Source: Carnegiea gigantea | Lineage: Eukaryota > Streptophyta > Magnoliopsida > Caryophyllales > Cactaceae | DNA length: 64,000 nucleotides | Direction: 5' to 3' | Assembly: GCA_029747015.1 (NCBI GenBank) | Contig: JAKOGI010001185.1 | Span: 132,001-196,000, forward strand | Part shown: positions 46,450 to 58,462 of the stretch, piece by piece | Numbering within the stretch: the first letter of the stretch is position 1 | How the letters are laid out: each line of letters opens with the position of its first letter | Made by a program: the position numbers and the translations under genes | The notes under the pieces: generated by a model | What the model saw: only the letters and a program-made list of their open reading frames with translations | Told to the model about the DNA's origin: nothing | Databases searched by the model: none

Positions 46450-46648
46450 TACACTACAATTGGCACCATGTACTTGCGGTAATTTAAGACAACACTAAAC
46501 TAGTAATAATACGATTTAATAAAAAATGCAAAATAAATAAAAGAAGGTTTAATTCTTACATGAGATAACCATATATATGCATATACGTATACAGATGCAT
46601 ATATGTATACATATACATGTATGACCATTTAACCAACATATTTTTTTA
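46450..46648. other. Sequence beyond the array end
   Basis: No gene. Begins TACACTACAATTGG; CACTACAA at 46452 resembles a CACTA terminus but I find no partner end. 46568-46620 is alternating purine-pyrimidine DNA (ATATATGCATATACGTATAC). Confidence 0.4.
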
Positions 46649-46924
46649 GATCCCGTTTTCTTTGACTTATTTTGTTTGAAATTATACTGAACTGAACTTA
46701 TTTAAACTTATTTTGAATTTATTTACTGAATCTATTCTAAACTTATTTGCTGAACTTATTTGCTGAACTTATTCTGAACTTATTATGAACAAATTTATGA
46801 ACCTATTTGTTGAATTTATATTGAACTTATTTACTAAACTTATTTATTAAACTTATTTTGAACTTATTTTGAACTTAACTTATCTGAACTTATTCTGAAA
46901 AAATAAGTCAAAGAGAATAGGGCC
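46649..46924. repeat. MITE-like element built of GAACTTATT repeats, with inverted termini
   Basis: Left end GATCCCGTTTTCTTTGACTT, continuing ATTTT; right end, complement, GGCCCTATTCTCTTTGACTT, continuing ATTTT. The interior is about 15 degenerate copies of TGAACTTATT. No coding capacity. The superfamily is not clear and I cannot fix a target duplication. Confidence 0.6.
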
Positions 46925-49015
46925 TCATATACAAAAAATATGGCCATTGGCTTCTAAAGACCAATTATATGCTTAAATCGCATTTATATGTGTTGGTAAA
47001 CATTTATTAGGTGTGTAGCTGTAAGCATTGATTAGGTGTACATGTAAGAATTTTATTAGTTTACGAACAAGCTAAGCATTTTAATTGCTTCGAAAAAAGA
47101 TATGAAAAGATAAAATAGAGAACAATTGAAAGATGGAGGGCAAATAAAATGCAATTTTTAATTGCACAAATTGGATGACAAAACAAGGAAAATGAGAAAA
47201 GGGAAACACTATTAAACTAGAGGACCCTAATCCTATGAAGAGGAAGAAATGAAGCACAGACGTGTTAAGCAATACATTTTTGCTCCTCTTTGGATAGCAA
47301 AATTTTAAAAGAAGACTAGGGATCAATTCTTTGTAAGTTGTGTGTGTGAGTGGAAAATCCATTCAAAAAAAGAAAAGCATTTTCCTCAAATGGAAAGAAT
47401 TAGGGTAAAAAATTAATTTACATTACCGAAAACTAAATAACAAAACCAAGCAAATGTCCTAAAAAAGGAACAACAACGGGCTAGTTGAGTCATGGATCGG
47501 ATCAATGATGCACTATTTCCTAAAGTGGAAAAATATCTTATGTTACGAACATTTTATCCCATTTAACATAAATTATTGTTGTTGTATAATAATTAACAAA
47601 AAGCCTGTATACCAATAACTGAAGTGTCTATCTCTATAAACAAAATAAATGATATCAACATTTATAAATAAGTTGTTAACACTAACCGAAAGGCTTATCT
47701 TAAGTAAGAATGCATACACATAGACCAAATAAGTGCTTATCAAAGTAAATTAACTCAAGGTCTATTTACAAACCACTAATTATCTTATCCACATATTAGC
47801 AAAATGCTTCCTACACTAACTGAATGCTTAATAACTAAACAAAATGCTTATCTAAGGGGGCATTTGGTAAGAACAAATTTTTGAGAAAAAAGAGCTGTTT
47901 AGGGAATTTTTTGCTATTTTAATCAAGTCAAATTACTAAATGGGTGTTTGATTAATAGTTATTTCAAATAACGACCCCAAATAATTCTATTTGAAAAGAC
48001 AATTTTTATTAGTCTTTTGAAAAGAACTTTTTGTACAAATGACACATTTGTTCAAGAGTTTAAAAAAATTACACTACATGCCATTAAATCATATCCATAA
48101 AATATTGCTTTTATGAAATAAAAAGAGTATAGAATATTATAAAGTATTGCTTGAAGGATTATATCAATAAAATTAGAACCTAGTTAGATCCTCAGAATTA
48201 ACAAGTGTAGGTACCTTTCCCCTTTTCTTTCTTTCTTTTTTTTAAAGTGGGAGGGGAGCAAATCATTGAAGTCATACTGTCACTTTCGTTGTTTGCACTT
48301 TTTAGCCAAGGAGTATATTTTTCTGGTATAGATTTTCTTATTTCGTTAATTTGTTATGTCAAACTTATTTGGTTCTCTTATAATACATCTTCATGAATGT
48401 TTGATATTTATATTTAGAGTATATTTGGCCCTACTTTCGATTATTTAGATTGTGAATTTTGGATTGATCAGGTAAATAGTAATGCTTGATCTTATGGTTT
48501 ATATGAATTGAATTTAATAAAGATAAAGTCATTAGAAATTCATATAAATTTTAATGTAAATTCATAGCCAAAAAAATAATCTAATAAATAACAAAATAAT
48601 GTTTTAGGTACCATTTTGATAGATACAAATTGAAAAACAAAGATAAATAATAAATACAAAGTATGTAAAATTAGTAAGAAATAAGGTTTTATTAATGAAA
48701 TTAATTTATGCACATAACACATGTTTAACGCACATAGTACATGTTTAATTTTTTTTTTAAAAAAATAAGATGATCACTAAATAAACAATATGTTCAGTTA
48801 AAATATGTTTTGTTTTATTAGGCCTTTGGTTATGGGCATTATTTATGGTCTAACCTTTCTTTTATAAAAAACTATAGATTTTTTTTTAATAAAAAACTAT
48901 CCTATAATTTTTTAATCAAAAAAATGTCTTATATTTTTTTAAACAAGAGGATATCATGCAAGATAAATCATAAGCAGAAAACGTAATAAAACATACACAA
49001 AAAATACGAGACATA
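46925..49015. other. AT-rich intergenic sequence
   Basis: No gene recognised. Short open frames are AT-rich and low complexity. A GGGGGCATTTGGTAAGAAC block at 47857 resembles the end of a MITE of the type at 49016, but I see no clear partner. Confidence 0.4.
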
Positions 49016-49388
49016 GACCCTATTTGGCAAACAGCTGTTAGCTGTTAGCTGTTTGAATTAGCTGTTTATATTAGCTGTTTGAATTATCTGTTTTTAGAAA
49101 AAGTGTTTAGTAAAAATTAGCTGTTTCTAAAAAATATGCTGGTAAAATTTTATTTATGCCCTTATTTATGAATTAGTTTTTAATGAGATGTATATAATTT
49201 TTCCAAACCTACGGACAATTATGTCATTTCCACAAAAAGCTCTTCTTAAAATGCTAACAGGAATAACTTTTTCAAAAAGAGCTTTTTAGAGCCAAACAGC
49301 TATTGCAAACAGCTCTTTACCAAATACCCTCTAAAATCCTTCTAAATAACTATTTTTTTCCAAAAAGCTGTTGTTACCAAACACCCTC
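49016..49388. repeat. MITE-like element with AGCTGTTT repeats
   Basis: Left end ACCCTATTTGGCAAACAGCTG; right end, complement, GAGGGTGTTTGGTAACAACA then GCTTTTTGG. The words AGCTGTTT and AAACAGCT recur in the interior (49034-49080, 49100-49130, 49295-49320). TA precedes and follows the ends. Non-coding; family not assigned, hAT-like in style. Confidence 0.55.
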
Positions 49389-50186
49389 ATAATATTGCAT
49401 AGTCAAGAGGAAAGATAAAAACAACATCTTCTAATATGGGTCTCATTTTCGTGGGGTTAGGATGGTCAACAAGAAAGATTTTTTTTAAAAAAAGACAAAC
49501 AGCGTGAATGCTTAAGGAGGGAAAAAAAATCAATTGCAACAATAAATGCATGATGAAGAGGGGGGAAACATTATAGGCGATGCATCGAACCTAAGGGCTT
49601 GTATGACATTTACGAATGATTAATAATTACAGATAACAACTAATCATGAGGGCAATCATCAATTCCTACCTTTCAAATGTATAATAAGATATAAATGAAG
49701 GACTAATGTGAATAGTGTCTTACCTGAACAACTAGATAAGCCCAGGCTAATAGTTTTACAGATTATAAGCCCTAGATAGCAGCATAACCCAAACAACAAG
49801 CATAATAAACAAATTGGGGCCAATTGAAAATGTTGACATCTATATCTATAATAAAAGGAGAATGAGTTTGATTCTACTCTTCTTAAATCGCGGGCTTGAA
49901 ATCATTCTTTATCGTTGGTCTTATTTGTTACACAATCTTAGCCATTAAATATTCACTCAGTCTAACAACATCTTTTTTTTAAAAAAAAACACTTGGCTTC
50001 GGATGAAAATATGATGAAACTGCTCCACCTATGATATTCCTGAAGAATTCGATCTCACCCCTTAATTCTCGGAAGTGGGCTTCATGACCCCTGTTAGTTT
50101 AATCAGACTGTTAGATAAGATAATGGATGGAATTAATAAATGGAATGAACTAGATTGAAGTTGACTCCACTTGCTTCAAGCAATTG
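49389..50186. other. Intergenic sequence before the outer Copia element
   Basis: No gene. TCTATATCTATAATAAAAGG at about 49840 resembles the 5' terminus common in plant Helitrons (TC start, AATAAAAGG), but no CTRR end with hairpin was identified. Confidence 0.35.
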
Positions 50187-50191
50187 CCCCC

Positions 50192-50397
50192 TATTAGGCA
50201 AATAATATTGCATAATATCTTGTATCCTATTTGAGATTAGATAGTATTCACTTGCCTTAGGAATTCTAAGCTAGATTATATTCTGTGTATGAGTTTCCTA
50301 CTTTGTGTATAACTCCTTTCCATCATCAATATAAATATTAGGGTTGAGGAGAGTAGCCATAGAGACGTTTAAGACTCTCCCAAGTACAAATTCTTCA
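50192..50397 (+). repeat. 5' LTR of outer Copia (206 bp)
   Basis: Contains TATAAAT near 50331, a possible TATA box. Ends directly before the primer site TGGTATCAGAG. Confidence 0.85.
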
Positions 50398-50447
50398 TGG
50401 TATCAGAGTTGATAAAAGGCTGAACTGTGATTTATTCAATTCGCATC

Positions 50448-51343
50448 ATGAGCAAAATGAACGACCCTAATTTACCGTACTACCTAACCAGTGCGGATCA
50501 TCTGGGTAACGTAATTTCTTCCGTAATACTAAATGGAGAAAATTATGCTAACTGGGTCAGAATCGTGACGAATGCCCTCAAGTCGGAACATAAGTATTGT
50601 TTCGTCGATGGTTCTCTCACCCAACCAGCGAGAAACTCTTCGAAATCTCATGCCCGGGAGAAGAATAACTCAATGGTAATTGTGTGGCTTTACAATGTCA
50701 TTGACAAGACATTACACGGTTCAGTCGCCTATGTTGAGAAGGCAAGCGAAATTTGGACCGATTTAAAGGAGAGATATGCACAAAGGAACGAAATTAGGAT
50801 TCATCAACTAAGATAAGAAATTATGCTGACAAAGCAAGGAAACCTCATTGTGAGCGAGTACTTCACGAAACTAAAAGAGTTGTGGGACGAATTGGGTGCT
50901 CACCTACAACTATCCGCTTGTGACTGTGCTAAAGAATACAATTTCAGTAAACATATTGAGGTAGAGAAGATCCATCAATTTTTGATAGGCTTGAATTTTG
51001 CAGAATTTGGGGTGATAAGGTCAAACATACTTACAATTGAGCCATTGCCTAACCTTAACAAGGAATATGCTATGATACTTAGAGAAGAGAGCTAGAAGAA
51101 CCTTAGTATTGGAGCAGAGGCAAGAACTAAAGTTGTTGGAGCAGCCTTCAAAACAGTGACCACCATAAGAAACCGCTAAGGAATCCAGACACGGCCTAAA
51201 CCTAGGTGCAGCCACTGTCAGAAGGTGGGCCATGAGAAGAGCCAATGCTATGAGATTGTCGGATATCCACTGAAAACCCAAACGCATGAACCAAACGGAT
51301 CTGGGGCAAAATCGTGTGACTCCAAACAATGGAGCATTGCCCC
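50448..51343 (+). pseudogene. Outer Copia gag, broken and split by the inner element
   Basis: Start at the ATG at 50448 (MSKMNDPNLPYYLTSADHLG). Capsid with LNGENYANWVRIVTNAL, KASEIWTDLKERYAQRNEIR, LTKQGNLIVSEYFTKLKELW and KIHQFLIGLNFAEFG. In-frame stops are at 50814-50816 and 51093-51095, with a third near 51178. A zinc knuckle CSHCQKVGHEKSQC follows (C-x2-C-x4-H-x4-C). The gene is cut at 51343, where the inner element starts. An ATG 21 bases earlier in frame is replaced by GTG, so 50448 is preferred. Confidence 0.85.
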
Positions 51344-51695
51344 TGTTGCTTTGTCGAAGTAACGGCCACTAAGCCCAAATAAATAAGGGGAAGTGGAGTT
51401 ATGAGGGGGGGTTATATTTAGCAAACGGTTATGGCTAAGTGCCATATATATACCCCCCAATATACCAAGCTAATATATACATATTCAGAAATTGAGAATC
51501 AGTATATCTTACCCCCCTCTTTCTCTCTCTTTACGTGTGTATCTAAGTGATACATATTACGGGTTTGCGACGTGGAACTCAACCGGGACTCTGGTAGCCC
51601 CCGGGATATTTATTCGTGGAGCAAAAGACTACAAAGGTTCTGTACGTTTCCGCACATATTCTAGGTATGTCCTAAAAACTCTATTTTGTTTAACA
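51344..51695 (+). repeat. 5' LTR of inner Copia (352 bp)
   Basis: TGTTGCTTTGTCGAAG...TTTGTTTAACA. A TATATATA box at 51443-51452 precedes ACCCCCC and could be the promoter. Confidence 0.95.
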
Positions 51696-53207
51696 GTGGT
51701 ATCAGAGCCAGTTAATTTTGCTCTCGATAAGCGTAGAAAAGCATGATTATTAGTTGAATCCATGTTTACCCGTCGGCCCTATTCTCTCTCTGTTTATTTT
51801 ATACAAATCTGGCTCGCGTGTTTTTCTTCTTCTTGCCCGTGACCCATGCCAATTTATATATATTAAAAAAAAAAAAGGAAGGGTGGTTTTTGAAAACATA
51901 CCATCAGAAGCCGCCGGCCGACCCAGAGGGGTGGCGCGTGAGATGCACGCGCCGCCAAGAGAGATCCGTTTTCTCTCTTTCCTCTTCACTTTGCCCTTCA
52001 CGAACCCCGATCTGTCGCCCGAGCCAAGAAAAACAACCGGCTGCCCAGAGATGGCAGCGCGTGAGCTGCACGCGCCACCGCCTTAGTGGCGCGTTGGGCG
52101 CGTGCCGCTTATCGGCAACACCACCGCCGGCCGATCTATGTGATGCTGCCGGTGGTTGGACTCTAGGGCGACCAGAAGGAGAGATCGGAGGGGATTTTCA
52201 AAAAAAAGGGGGCGGCGGGGTAACTTCCTCATCTGGCGATTTCGGGACTTGGGGCACCGGAAAAGGACCGAGAAGGCCAGCAGACCAGACGGGGCCAAGC
52301 TTGGTGCTCGGTATCGATGGCAGCCGGGCCTTGCTGGGCCGTTTGCCCTCGAAATAGACAGAGAGAGGCGGGTTAGAGAGAGAGAAAAGGAGATGGGCTG
52401 GGGCTGTAGAGAGAGAAAAGGGAGCCGGGGGTTGAAGAAACCTCGAGAAGAGGCTTTGTGAACAGCCCCCTTCCTTCTTTCTTTTAATAACCGAAACCTC
52501 GAGGTGTGCCCCCCCTCATGCGGTCCAACCCCTGTTTCTTTTTGTCTGACTTTTAAGCGATTAAAAGAAACGATCACTGTTGGGTTTTTTTTAAAGCTTG
52601 TGTAGTTTAAAACTGGAATCAAACTCATCTAATCACAAATAATGTGTTTATTTATTTTATTTATGGCTGAAAATGAAATTCTTGAATAAAAGATGATCAT
52701 TTTTGTCCTGAACTTGTGTAACTATATGTTTCTTATTGTTAACTTGTGTAGTTTTAGCAGTTAATATCCTGCTTAGTTTCAAGAAACATATTAAAAAAAA
52801 AAAACAAGCTATGTGATTGTGTTTTGGCCTAAAACATGCCTAATAAATTTTCGATACATGAATAGGTTTCATATCTGTAAGCTTGTAATATTGTAAAATG
52901 TGAGTCATTTTTGCTTACAGTTTGGCATGTCAGTTCAAAAGATTAGTTCTTTCATGAAGAAATGTGTTTTATTTTATGCGAATAATGTTTTGCATAAATT
53001 TCATGAATAACTATGTGATACTTCATACCCATAAAAATGTGTTTATTATGGGTAATTGATAATCAATCTATCTCAACTCTAGATTCATAGAATGTGTGAT
53101 GATTCTGAGTTTAGTGAAATTTTCGAACATATAATATGAATAATAGTCTTGAGATATTTTTTGATTATGTACAAGATATGCCTAATGTCCAAATTGTATT
53201 TGTAGAT
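51696..53207 (+). other. Inner Copia leader
   Basis: Primer site at its start, then about 1.5 kb without a convincing gene. 51910-52460 is strikingly GC-rich compared with the rest of the window, with repeated GTGGCGCGT/CACGCGCC words (51930, 52030, 52070, 52087). Open frames on both strands here follow from the GC content. Confidence 0.6.
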
Positions 53208-54545
53208 ATGGCTTCGAAAACCTCCATGATTGGTGAATTGACCACCAATGAAAGGTTGGATGGATCCAACTATGACATGTGGCACCGGAAGATTGAGTTT
53301 CTTCTGGAAGAATGTGAAGTGTTGGAACACCTCACAACCACAATGACTGCACCCTTGACTAAGGACAAGGATGACAAGGACATTACTCACACTGCTGAGT
53401 ATAAGGCCAGCTTGGTTGCGTACCAAGATTGGTGTAAAAAAGACCGTAAGGCACATTATACTATGCTTTTCTGCATGCATAACGACCTTATAGGCGAGTT
53501 TGAGGGTTATCCCACAGCTGAGGAGATGTGGGATAATATCCGCCTCAGTTACGGTCAAACGTCGGAGACGAGACTTCGTGCATTACATCTTAAGTGGATG
53601 ACATACACGATGGACTCGACCCGAAGTATGACCGAGCATGTGCGAACCTTGCAGGCCATGCTGCGCGATCTGAGGGCGGCAGGTGTGGAGGTTTCCGAAC
53701 GTGAACAGCGGATGAATGTGCTCCGTGCACTTCCCGCTGGAGACGAAAGGTGGAAACCGTTCATCACCATGATGACTCACAACACGAGCATCAAAACTTT
53801 TGCCGATATCACCAAACACCTTGAGCTGGAGGATAAGCGTCTGAAGGCTTGCACTCCTTCCCCAGTAGCTTTAGTAGCTAGGGCAGATAGGCCCAAGGGT
53901 AACAAGTTCAGGCGGGGGAGAAGGAACAATCTTCATCCCTCTAAGAAACTTGGTCCTAGAGGCGGGATTGCTAAGAAGCAATCAAAGGCCAAGGGCAAGG
54001 TGGTGGATAAAATGGCACGAGTGACGTGCTATAACTGCAGGCAGAAGGGCCATTTTGCTCGGGAGTGTCCCGAGCCTGCCAAGGTACCTTCTCCATTTCC
54101 TATCGCTAAACTACTTGTTTGTTCCCACGCATTCGTTGCTAAATCCTTTCCTAATTGGATTGTAGATTCGGGAGCAAGGAAGCACGTAGTTCGAGATAAA
54201 GTTGGGTTTGTCGAATTTCACCCCTGTCCGGTGGGTTCGCAAACTGTAACTCTCGGAAATCGCACTGCAGAAGACGTTCTAGGAGTTGGAACGTATCGGC
54301 TTAAGTTGCGTGGAGGGAATTCGTTACTTCTACATGATGCTCTATATGCACCTGGAGTCAGATGTTCCTTAGTGTCTTATGTGTCTTTAATGAAATTAGG
54401 TTTCCAGTTTGTTTCCTGTATTGACGGATTAAATATCTTTTATTGTGGCAATTTGTTTGGCCACGCATCTTTAGTAGATGATTTCCTTGTTTTGGACTTG
54501 GATAATCAATATTATAGTAATAATACGTCTTTTGTTTTTGTATAA
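53208..54545 (+). CDS. Inner Copia gag-protease, open to a premature TAA
   Basis: Start chosen at the ATG at 53208 (MASKTSMIGELTTNERLDGS), as family Gags begin shortly before the LDGSNY block; an upstream in-frame ATG at 53136 would add 24 residues. Capsid UBN2 domain: NYDMWHRKIEFLLEECEVLE, TAEEMWDNIRLSYGQTSETR and LRALPAGDERWKPFITMM. A basic Arg/Lys-rich stretch is followed by the zinc knuckle CYNCRQKGHFAREC. Protease active site: WIVDSGARKHVV (D-S-G), then HDALYAPGVRCSLVSYVSLM. TAA at 54543-54545 interrupts the polyprotein; the same frame continues beyond into integrase. Without the stop it would form one gag-pol polyprotein, packaging element RNA in the cytoplasm. Confidence 0.85.
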   Translation: MASKTSMIGELTTNERLDGSNYDMWHRKIEFLLEECEVLEHLTTTMTAPLTKDKDDKDITHTAEYKASLVAYQDWCKKDRKAHYTMLFCMHNDLIGEFEGYPTAEEMWDNIRLSYGQTSETRLRALHLKWMTYTMDSTRSMTEHVRTLQAMLRDLRAAGVEVSEREQRMNVLRALPAGDERWKPFITMMTHNTSIKTFADITKHLELEDKRLKACTPSPVALVARADRPKGNKFRRGRRNNLHPSKKLGPRGGIAKKQSKAKGKVVDKMARVTCYNCRQKGHFARECPEPAKVPSPFPIAKLLVCSHAFVAKSFPNWIVDSGARKHVVRDKVGFVEFHPCPVGSQTVTLGNRTAEDVLGVGTYRLKLRGGNSLLLHDALYAPGVRCSLVSYVSLMKLGFQFVSCIDGLNIFYCGNLFGHASLVDDFLVLDLDNQYYSNNTSFVFV

Positions 54546-55826
54546 TCCGTTGATTCAAACCATGATTCTGTTGTTTGGCATGCTAGACTTGGTCATATTG
54601 GCCAAGAAAGAATGACTAGACTAGCTAAAAAAGGCCTATTAGGTTCACTAACTACAGTTAGATTGCCTAAATGTGAATCTTGCTTAGCTGGAAAAGCGAC
54701 CAAGAAACCTTTTGGTAAGGCTTCTAGGGCGCTTGGTACCTTAGACCTCATCCACTCCGATATATGTGGACCAATGAATGTTAAGGCATGCAATGGAGCC
54801 ATTTATTTCCTCACTTTAATTGACGATTATTCGAGATACGGATATGTTTATCTGTTATCACCTCGTCATGAAGCTTTAGATGTGTTCAAACGCTTCGTAG
54901 CAGAAGTGGAGACTAAGTCGGATCGGAGAGTTAAAACTCTTCGGACCGACCGTGGTCGCGAATACCTCTCTGATATGTTCAAAGAGTTTTGTGAGGAAAA
55001 GGGTATAGTTAGACATCTTGCGATTCCCTACACCCCGCAACAAAATGGTGTTGCTGAACGTAGGAATCGCACCTTACTTGACATGGTCAGGTCCATGATG
55101 GCTCAAGCTAATCTCCCGATTAGCTTCTGGGGTGATGCGTTGCTTTCAGCAACTTATATACTAAATCAAGTACCCAGTAAGAGTGTTTCCACTACTCCGT
55201 ATGAGTTATGGAACCGTAGGAAACCTCTTCTGGACCACTTACGGCCATGGGGGTCGGCCGGCTATGTGCATAACCTGACCCATAAATATGGCAAACTTGG
55301 TCCAAGAGCCACTAAGATGGTCTTTATTAGATACCCTGAACATTCAAAAGGTTATGTGATGTACGGAGAACATCCTACTGGCGGCCTGAGAGAAATGGAC
55401 TCCCGCAATGTCGACTTTCTTGAGGATGAGTTCCCAACTATTGGTGAAGTCAAACAGGACTTACAATTGTATGAGTTACGATCAAACCTATCTCTCGGTG
55501 AGGGGGAGGATATGTATACTACCCGTATCACCGAGGATGAGGTTTCAATTCCAGATGTAGGAGATAATGGGAGTAAATCACCCACTATTCCTAATGAGGG
55601 AAGCTTGTCTGCTCAGGGTACCCAACCCCAGCACGAGGGAAACCCTCAATCTCTGATTAGCGGAAATGAGGATAGTCCTCGTACTGACCAGCCCACAACC
55701 CAAGGGGTAAGTGGGAGTGACATCTCTCCTTCTCGAGATTCTGTATCTCATATGGCTTCTCCTCAAGGTTTGGTACCTCGAAGGAAAAGGGGGAGAGAAG
55801 AGTTGGAACCTGTGCAAACAACGTAA
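54546..55826 (+). pseudogene. Inner Copia integrase section of the polyprotein
   Basis: Continues in the gag frame after TAA 54543-54545. Zinc domain HARLGHIGQERM...CESCLAGKATKKPF (HHCC). Catalytic core: D in LDLIHSDICGPM, D in LRTDRGREYLSD, E in QQNGVAERRNRTLLD, all three present. A Ser/Gly/Gln-rich linker with KRGREELEPVQTT ends at a second in-frame TAA at 55813-55826 region; the frame continues after it toward RT. Enzymatic residues are intact, so loss of function rests only on the stops. Confidence 0.85.
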
Positions 55827-57493
55827 CCAGGTCCTAGTGTCACCCGAAGGAGTAAGCGTGGAAGAGTTCCTCGTCGATTTTTCCAAATCGAAGAGAACAT
55901 CTTCTTCTGCATGCCTTTGGAAATAGAAGAACCAACCTCTTACGTAGAGGCTATTGACTCACCAAATAAGGAAGAATGGATGGATGCCATGAGGGATGAG
56001 TTGGACTCAATGGCTAGGAATGAGGTTTGGGATCTAGTCAGCCTTCCTCCTGGACGAAGGCCATTGGAAACAAGTGGGTTTTTAAGGTAAAACGTCAGGC
56101 GGATGGATCAGTTGATAAGTTCAAAGCTCGTTTAGTGGCGAAAGGCTACACCCAAGTTGAGGGTGTAGACTATGAGGAAACCTTTTCTCTCGTGGTGAGA
56201 TTAGCCTCAGTTCGCCTACTTCTAGCGCTAGTTGCCCATCTGGACTTAGAGCTATTCCAGATGGATGTGAAGACTGCCTTCCTGAATGGAACCCTCGAGG
56301 AAGAAATATATATGGTACAACCTTTTGGTTTCGTGTTAAAAGATCAAGAAGACAAGGTTTGTCGTCTCAAAAGGTCCATATATGGCCTCAAACAGTCTTC
56401 ACGAGCGTGGTACTTCAGATTCCATGATGCTATTACTGCGTTTGGCTTATCCATGGTCTCAGAGGACCACTGCGTGTATGTCAAGAAGACAGAAGTAGGA
56501 ATTATATTTCTTACTTTGTATGTCGATGACATATTGTTAGCTGGAAGCAATTTGGAGATGATCAATGCCACCAAGCGGTGGCTGTCCTCTGTCTTCGAGA
56601 TGAAGGACATGGGTGAAGCTAGGTATGTCCTAGGAGTGGAGATAATCAGAGACCGCTTCAGGAAACTTCTTGGTCTATGCCAGAAGGCATACATTGAGAA
56701 AGTCTTAGAGCGCTTCCGGATGCATTACTCCAAACCCGTCGATACTCCGGTCGATAAGGGCTTGACCTTGAGTCTAGAGCAATGTCGAAAAACAGATGAT
56801 GAAAAACAGAAAATGAGCAGTGTCCCATATGCTAGTGCTGTTGGAAGCTTAATGTATGCCATGTTATGTACACGGCCTGACATTTGCTTCGCGGTAAGTT
56901 TGGTAAGTCGTTACCAAAGTAACCGAGGGAACGCTCATTGGCAAGCCGTCAAGAGGATAATGCGTTATCTTCGAGGAACTACTGACTTGGTACTCTGCTA
57001 CCAAGGAGGAGACCTAAGGTTAAGGGGGTATACTGATGCTGACTGGGGTGGTGACTTAGATGAGTCTAGGTCCACCTCTGGATATGTCTTCACCCTGGGT
57101 GGGGGAGCCATATCCTGGTGCAGCAAGAAGCAAGATTGCATAGCTCTATCGACTATGGAAGCAGAGTATGTCGCTTGTTGCCTAGCCACGCAAGAGGCAG
57201 TTTGGCTAAGGAGTTTTCTTCAGGATCTCGGTCTAACTCCACGAGTTAATGATCCTGTCGAAATTTGGTGCGACAATACTGCTGCTATTCAATATGCGAA
57301 GGATCCTAAATTTCATAGGAAGGCCAAGCATATTAAGAGGCATTACCATTTCGTAAGGGACGCCATTAAGTCGAAAGAAGTTATGGTTAAATATTTATCT
57401 ACTGCCAAAATGATAGCAGATCCATTAACTAAACCTACTCCAAGAGATGTGTTCAAAACTCATATGTTGAGTCTTGGTCTTCGTAGAGTTTAG
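55827..57493 (+). pseudogene. Inner Copia reverse transcriptase and RNase H, one frameshift
   Basis: After the stop, the frame reads SYVEAIDSPNKEEWMDAMRD, then a one-base loss near 56060 shifts it. From 56063 on it is open to TAG at 57491: FKARLVAKGYTQVEGVDYEE, FQMDVKTAFLNGTLEEEIYM (first catalytic D), YVDDILLAGS (catalytic YVDD), AVGSLMYAMLCTRPDICFAV. RNase H has YTDADWGGDLDESRSTSGYV, the ALSTMEAEYVA block (catalytic E) and WCDNTAAIQYA. Catalytic residues are intact. Length and order are normal for Copia. Clade is not settled by eye (Tork/TAR-like). Confidence 0.85.
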
Positions 57494-58462
57494 TTAGTTA
57501 GCATATCCTAGTTTTAGTTTTGGACAAGTGTGTAGTGAACTTTTTGGTTGTATGATTAGGCATATCTAAAATGTCACTAGGCTTTCCGATTATCTTGTCA
57601 CACGGATAATCGATCCTGACGCTTAAGTAGCGGGTAGGATAAGACTTGATGATATTGGCACTAGATGTGCAATATTGATAATCACCGTACCTTTGGGTAA
57701 GTACGAGTGATGTGGAGAAATAGTCGCCTTAGTAAGTCTAAGATGAGATTCTGAGTGAATTGGATATAACACAACCTTATATCAAAGCCTAAAAGCCGAA
57801 TTTAGAGTTACTAAGTTACGTTTAGTACGTCAACTGAATAACTCGGGTCAGTGCTGAGGAAGTACTGGACTTGTAATTCGCATGGTATAGGTAGTGACTG
57901 ACTCACCTCAGTGGGAGTTATACCATGACACACATTTCATACTGTGTGTGCTTAAGTCGACCTAATAGGAGTGACAATTGATTCCCTTCCTTGTCACTGT
58001 GTGATCCCTGAAACTTCGGTGTTTCAAATAACAATCCCCTTGAACTTGGGACTATGACATAAATTCCCAACGAGATGTTGCTACCTTAATGCGTATTCCA
58101 AGAGCTATGGATCTATACAGCTCAGCGGAACGTCTTAGGAAAGCAATCTCATTGAGAAGTGATGTCGTGAGTTGCTGAGGAAAACCATTTCGTATTCACC
58201 ATATCAGCCCGGGCGATTGTATTTCGAAATACAATCACATGATATATCAATAAGCATAAAGGGACAGTGTATGCCTTTGGTGATGTCTTGAATGGTTTAG
58301 GGAATTGTTTGTGTTGAAAGTGTTTTGTTAGACTGTCAGTGTCTTAACATAACACTACTTGTTATCTTCGGTCACACGTCACATTCCTGGTATGACACGT
58401 ACGTCTTAAGAGGAGACAATGTTGTGTGAACATTGTTATGGCCTAAGTGGCCGAGTGGGAGA
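57494..58462 (+). other. Inner Copia 3' non-coding region
   Basis: About 970 bp with no gene, ending in the purine-rich tract GAGTGGGAGA at 58453-58462, directly before the LTR. An unusually long 3' tail for a Copia element. Confidence 0.7.

Noticed and set aside
49840..49870. Helitron 5' end (TCTATATCTATAATAAAAGG)
   Set aside because: The word resembles Helitron starts, but no 3' CTRR end with hairpin or Rep/helicase sequence was found.
51750..52628. Overlapping open frames on both strands in the inner Copia leader
   Set aside because: They overlap in several frames and both strands in a GC-rich patch with few stop codons, with no recognisable domains.
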